Shown here one piece after another: positions 60,674-64,000 of a DNA stretch of 64,000 nt. The position numbers and the translations under genes were made by a program. The notes under the pieces were generated by a model, which worked only from the letters and a program-made list of their open reading frames with translations, searched no databases and was not told where the DNA came from. The stretch spans positions 806,001-870,000 of the forward strand of contig NZ_CP018151.1 of assembly GCF_001889265.1 (NCBI RefSeq). Direction: 5' to 3'. Position 1 is the stretch's first letter. Every line of letters begins with the position of its first letter. Source of the DNA: Microbacterium sp. 1.5R. GTDB lineage: Bacteria; Actinomycetota; Actinomycetes; Actinomycetales; Microbacteriaceae.

Positions 60674-61297
60674 GTGATCCTCGCCGTCGACACCTCCCTG
60701 GGCACCGCCGTCGCCCTCATCGACGATGACGGCACGCGTCTGTCAGATGCCTCGGCCGCCGATCCGCTCCGTCACGCGGAGGTCATCGGCGAGCTTCTCG
60801 TGCGGGCCCTCGACGCGCCCGGATCAGGCCCGATCGATCATGTGGTGGCCGGTATGGGCCCGGGGCCGTTCACCGGACTCCGCATCGGCATCGCGACGGC
60901 ACGCACGTTCGCGCTGGGGCGTGGCATCCCCGTCGTCCCCGTGCCGAGCCACTTCGCCGCAGCGCTCACGGCCGTCGAGCATCACGCCGTGACCGGGCCG
61001 TTCGCCATCGTGACGGACGCCCGCCGCCGAGAGGTCGCCATCACCGTCTTCGACGGAACGGATGCCGACGGCATCCCGCACGTCATCACCGACACCGTGC
61101 TGGTCGCACGCGTCGACGCCGACGAGCACCTCCAGGGGATCCGCCGTATCGATGTGGAGACGCTGTCGGGCGTCGATCTGGCTCGCGTGGGCGCGAGGGC
61201 GTTGGCTGCCGGGCGCGCACTCGCGGGCACCGAGCCGATCTATCTGCGTCAGCCCGACGTCACCGTGCCGGGAGCGCCCAAGAAGGTGGGGTCATGA
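60674..61297 (+). CDS. tsaB: tRNA t6A biosynthesis protein TsaB
   Basis: This 207-residue TsaB/YeaZ protein is the inactive homologue that pairs with TsaD. The start is GTG 60674 with GGAGAGG directly upstream. VILAVDTSLGTAVALIDDDG, RHAEVIGELLVRALD and GMGPGPFTGLRIGIATARTF are the family landmarks. The stop overlaps rimI by four bases. Confidence 0.94.
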   Translation: MILAVDTSLGTAVALIDDDGTRLSDASAADPLRHAEVIGELLVRALDAPGSGPIDHVVAGMGPGPFTGLRIGIATARTFALGRGIPVVPVPSHFAAALTAVEHHAVTGPFAIVTDARRREVAITVFDGTDADGIPHVITDTVLVARVDADEHLQGIRRIDVETLSGVDLARVGARALAAGRALAGTEPIYLRQPDVTVPGAPKKVGS

Positions 61298-61800
61298 CGC
61301 TGCGCGACGCGACGCCAGACGATCTCGACGCCATCATGGCGATAGAGCACCGCTCGTTCCCCACCGACGCGTGGAGCTCGGAGGCGATGGCCCTGGAGCT
61401 CGCGAGCCCGCACGGACGCTATCTGGTCGACGAGCAGGACGGCGCGATCATCGGCTACGGCGGAGTCCGTGCACTGCAGGGGTCGAGTGACGCCGACATC
61501 CAGACCATCGCGTTCGACGTCGAGCACCGCGGTCGCGGTCGCGGCCGGGCGCTTCTGCGGTCCCTTCTCGATGCCGCGGTGGAACGCGGAGCCAGAGAGG
61601 TCTTCCTCGAGGTGCGGGCAGACAACCCCGGTGCCGAGGGGCTGTACCGCTCGGAGGGGTTCGAGGAGATCGGACGTCGCCCCCGCTACTACCAGCCCGA
61701 CGACGTCGACGCGATCGTGATGCGCCTCGCCCTGCAGCATCCGCGCTCCGAGCATCGAGATGAGACGGCGTCGGATGCCGCGAAGGAGGCGACCTCATGA
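61294..61800 (+). CDS. rimI: Ribosomal-protein-alanine N-acetyltransferase
   Basis: This 168-residue GNAT-fold enzyme acetylates the N-terminus of ribosomal protein S18. [20 protein letters not shown] contains the acetyl-CoA-binding R-G-x-G motif. [20 protein letters not shown] and [18 protein letters not shown] follow, all typical of RimI. It stands between tsaB and tsaD and overlaps both by four bases; this order is widely conserved. The C-terminal 20 residues are an unrelated tail. Confidence 0.93.
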   Translation: MTLRDATPDDLDAIMAIEHRSFPTDAWSSEAMALELASPHGRYLVDEQDGAIIGYGGVRALQGSSDADIQTIAFDVEHRGRGRGRALLRSLLDAAVERGAREVFLEVRADNPGAEGLYRSEGFEEIGRRPRYYQPDDVDAIVMRLALQHPRSEHRDETASDAAKEATS

Positions 61801-62867
61801 CCGAGCCGCTGGTGCTGGGCATCGAGACGAGCTGCGACGAGACCGGCATCGGGATCGTCCGCGGACGCACGCTGCTCTCGAACACGATCGCGTCGAGCAT
61901 GGACGAGCACGCCCGCTACGGCGGAGTGGTTCCCGAGGTCGCCGCCCGCGCCCATCTCGAGGCGCTGCAACCCTCGATCGACGCCGCCCTGGCCGAGGCC
62001 GGCGTGCGGCTCGGCGACCTCGACGCGGTGGCCGTCACGAGCGGACCCGGCCTCGCGGGAGCGCTCATGGTCGGCGTCGGCGCCGCCAAGGGGCTGGCGG
62101 TGTCGCTCGACAAGCCGCTGTACGCGGTCAATCACCTGGTCGGACACATCGCCGCCGACATCCTGACTCCCGACTCCGACCCATTGGAGTACCCGACGAT
62201 CGCGCTGCTGGTATCGGGCGGGCACACCTCGCTGCTGCACGTGCGCGATCTCACGACCGACGTCGAGATGCTGGGCGAGACCATGGACGATGCCGCGGGG
62301 GAGGCGTTCGACAAGGTCGCCCGACTGCTGTCGCTGCCGTACCCCGGCGGACCCGAGATCGATCGAGCGGCACTCGACGGAGATCCGAACGCGATCCGCT
62401 TCCCTCGAGGGCTTTCGCGCGCCTCCGACCTCGCGAAGCACCGTTACGACTTCTCCTTCTCCGGGCTCAAGACCGCTGTCGCGCGCTGGGTCGAGCGCTG
62501 CGAGGCAGACGGCGTTCCCGTGCCCGTCGCCGACGTCGCCGCGAGCTTCCGTGAGGCGGTCGTCGATGTGCTCGTGACGAAGGCGCTCGCCGCGTGCGCA
62601 GACCTCGGCGTGCCCCGCCTGCTGCTCGGTGGAGGAGTGATCGCCAACCGACGACTCCGCGAGGTCGCCCTCGCGAGGGCGGAGAAGGCCGGCGTGACGG
62701 TGCGCATCCCGCCGTTGTCGCTGTGCACCGACAACGGCGCGATGATCGCGGCGCTCGCCGCGGAGCTCATCGCGTCCGGCCGTCGCCCGTCGACGCTGGC
62801 GTTCGGAGCCGACTCGACGCTTCCCGTCACCGAGATCCAGGTCGACGAGCGCGTCGCGGTGATGTGA
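61797..62867 (+). CDS. tsaD: tRNA N6-adenosine threonylcarbamoyltransferase
   Basis: This 356-residue enzyme joins the threonylcarbamoyl group to A37 of t[23 protein letters not shown] opens the ASKHA fold. The metal His residues are His113 and His117 in [25 protein letters not shown] is the phosphate loop and [17 protein letters not shown] the C-terminal metal/nucleotide segment. It closes the tsaE-tsaB-rimI-tsaD run and touches the next gene (TGATG). Confidence 0.96.
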   Translation: MTEPLVLGIETSCDETGIGIVRGRTLLSNTIASSMDEHARYGGVVPEVAARAHLEALQPSIDAALAEAGVRLGDLDAVAVTSGPGLAGALMVGVGAAKGLAVSLDKPLYAVNHLVGHIAADILTPDSDPLEYPTIALLVSGGHTSLLHVRDLTTDVEMLGETMDDAAGEAFDKVARLLSLPYPGGPEIDRAALDGDPNAIRFPRGLSRASDLAKHRYDFSFSGLKTAVARWVERCEADGVPVPVADVAASFREAVVDVLVTKALAACADLGVPRLLLGGGVIANRRLREVALARAEKAGVTVRIPPLSLCTDNGAMIAALAAELIASGRRPSTLAFGADSTLPVTEIQVDERVAVM

Positions 62868-63379
62868 TGAGCGACGTGCCTCGCACTCCGGATAGGGCGG
62901 GTGCAGAACCGGGGCCCGCCTCGAGTGCCGCGGTGCCGCCGACCAGGATCGAGCGCCCGAGCGGCGAGGTCGAGCATCCGGCGGGGTCGGCACGCATACC
63001 CGGGTCGCGCCGCGAGGGATACACGAAGCTCCCCACCGGCCCGGTCGGAGTCGAGCCGGTGGTCGTCACGGGGCCAGTCGCCGAGGACATCGGTCGGGAG
63101 AGCGACTGGGAGCCGGCGACGGGCACGTCCGCCGTGGACGACACCCGCCTCGCTCCCTGGGCGCTGATGGCGGCGGTCGTCGCCTTGGCCGCGTCGTTCT
63201 TCGTCGGTTGGGGCATCCCGATCGCCATCGTCGCCGTGATCGCGTCGATCATGTCGCTGCGCCGACCGGTCGAGAGCCGCGCCATCGCTCGTTGGGCGCT
63301 CGTTCTCGGTCTGTGTGCGACCGTCTACAGCCTCGGCTGGCTCGTCTGGGCCGGGATGCAGTTCGAGAGACTCGGATAG
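62867..63379 (+). CDS. DUF4190-like membrane protein, 170 residues
   Basis: This protein begins at ATG 62867, whose first base is the last base of the tsaD stop. The N-terminal 95 residues are Pro/Glu/Arg-rich and disordered. Two membrane spans follow (LMAAVVALAASFFVGWGIPI, then ALVLGLCATVYSLGWLVWAG) with SIMSLRRPVESRAIARWALV between, the pattern of DUF4190 proteins. Function is unknown. Confidence 0.75.
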   Translation: MSDVPRTPDRAGAEPGPASSAAVPPTRIERPSGEVEHPAGSARIPGSRREGYTKLPTGPVGVEPVVVTGPVAEDIGRESDWEPATGTSAVDDTRLAPWALMAAVVALAASFFVGWGIPIAIVAVIASIMSLRRPVESRAIARWALVLGLCATVYSLGWLVWAGMQFERLG

Positions 63380-63382
63380 CCG

Positions 63383-64000
63383 ATGCACGACGCGGACCGA
63401 TCCGTCGAGCTGCGCGCGCTCCAGGCGCGGGCGTACGGCCGTGCGGGGGCGTTGAGCGCGGCGGATGCAGCGCGGCTGCGCGAGCTGGAATCCGCGAAGA
63501 CGCGTCTGGCGGGGCCGCCGGCGACGAGAAGTCCGGAGACGCGTGCGCCGGACCCTGCGCAGGCTCCGCGGGGCGTTGCCGAGGAGGAGGGGAGCGCGTC
63601 ACCTGCCGACCCGGCCGTGGACATCGAGCGCCAGGGCGGGTCCCCGCTCATCGCGCTGCGACACCATCGGCGTCTCGCGGTCGCGGTCGCCACGGCCTTC
63701 GCGGTCATCGGCCTCGCGCTGGGCTGGCTTCTCTTCACCGACCGGGGTCCCGCGCCGATGCAGCTCAGCGCCCAGCAGGAGGAGTGGCAGAGCGCGATCG
63801 TCGCATCGGGGGACTTCGATCCGGGGTCGGTGCGGGCGATGGCGGAGGAAGAAGGCGTCGTGATCTGGTTCGCGACGAAGAACGAGCGCGCTGACGTGTG
63901 CCTGGTGCTCGGACACGAGGATGCGACGGCTCCCGCGTGCACGACGCGGGAGCAGGCCGTGGTCCAGGGCGTGAATGCCACTCTCACGAAACCTGTGAGC
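63383..64000 (+). CDS. Membrane protein, unknown function, cut by the window edge
   Basis: The frame is open from ATG 63383 to the last base (206 codons, no stop), so the gene continues past 64000. The N-terminus has VELRALQARAYGRAGALSAA, then a charged linker, one membrane span near residues 100-118 (LAVAVATAFAVIGLALGWLL), and an outer domain with CLVLGHEDATAPACTT holding two Cys. It starts three bases after the upstream gene. I recognise no family. Confidence 0.7.
   Translation, partial: MHDADRSVELRALQARAYGRAGALSAADAARLRELESAKTRLAGPPATRSPETRAPDPAQAPRGVAEEEGSASPADPAVDIERQGGSPLIALRHHRRLAVAVATAFAVIGLALGWLLFTDRGPAPMQLSAQQEEWQSAIVASGDFDPGSVRAMAEEEGVVIWFATKNERADVCLVLGHEDATAPACTTREQAVVQGVNATLTKPVS

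Overview
The window looks like a chromosomal segment of a high-GC actinobacterium, most probably in or near the family Microbacteriaceae (Microbacterium-like). The grounds are the very GC-rich third codon positions, many GTG and TTG starts (rpoB, rpoC, rplM, rpsI, truA, acpS, alr), the long N-terminal extension on ribosomal protein S9, TTG-initiated rpoB directly followed by rpoC, and many genes that appear to be read from leaderless transcripts. The genus is inference; no 16S rRNA gene is present.

Layout. 1-244 is the start of a spermidine synthase-like gene running off the left edge. 467-12591 is a catabolic locus: a sugar ABC transporter without its own ATPase, a cytoplasmic NagZ-type glycoside hydrolase, an RpiR/MurR-type regulator, a divergent PfkB kinase and a complete oligopeptide ABC transporter. 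Together these could take up and break down cell-wall muropeptides. 12860-20324 is rpoB-rpoC with its own promoter and a strong terminator. 20416-22021 holds a lipoprotein and a sugar kinase. 22108-22192 is tRNA-Tyr, followed by a sparse accessory stretch (22290-26037) with small orphan ORFs, a secreted cysteine-containing protein, a coupled sigma factor/membrane-protein pair and an unknown protein.

26053-31817 carries a fasciclin protein, an FHA-domain gene group, a lipoprotein whose 3' end looks frame-shifted by a 7-bp duplication, and a gluconate uptake/kinase operon with a divergent GntR regulator. 31938-39469 has a very large MalT-like LuxR regulator, an FBP zinc-finger protein, an enoyl-CoA hydratase-like protein, a membrane protein coupled to an inositol-monophosphatase-family enzyme, and an M23 peptidase. 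39537-39716 holds tRNA-Thr and tRNA-Met. 40157-44003 is a TetR/MFS drug-efflux pair with a well-formed operator, next to the 3' remnant of another MFS gene and an M20 amidohydrolase. 44163-46298 is an envelope-stress cluster of three Asp23-type proteins and an ECF-type sigma factor.

46384-52211 contains a QorB/HxlR divergent pair, an amino-acid permease, truA, a membrane protein and an endonuclease/exonuclease/phosphatase-fold protein. 52389-62867 is a housekeeping block: rplM-rpsI-glmM, an exopolyphosphatase-like gene, coaA, glmS, acpS, alr and tsaE-tsaB-rimI-tsaD (t6A tRNA modification with cell-wall precursor genes). Two membrane proteins end the window, the last one cut by the right edge.

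The most interesting sequence-level observations are: an Asn in RpoB at the position of E. coli His526 in the rifampicin pocket; a 7-bp tandem duplication that appears to have shifted the end of a lipoprotein gene; a three-half-site TetR operator; a set of genes with a -10 hexamer exactly six bases before the start codon; a 12-residue mini-ORF linking two permease genes; and four helix-phased short repeats beside the accessory stretch. No CRISPR array, insertion sequence or intact prophage was seen.
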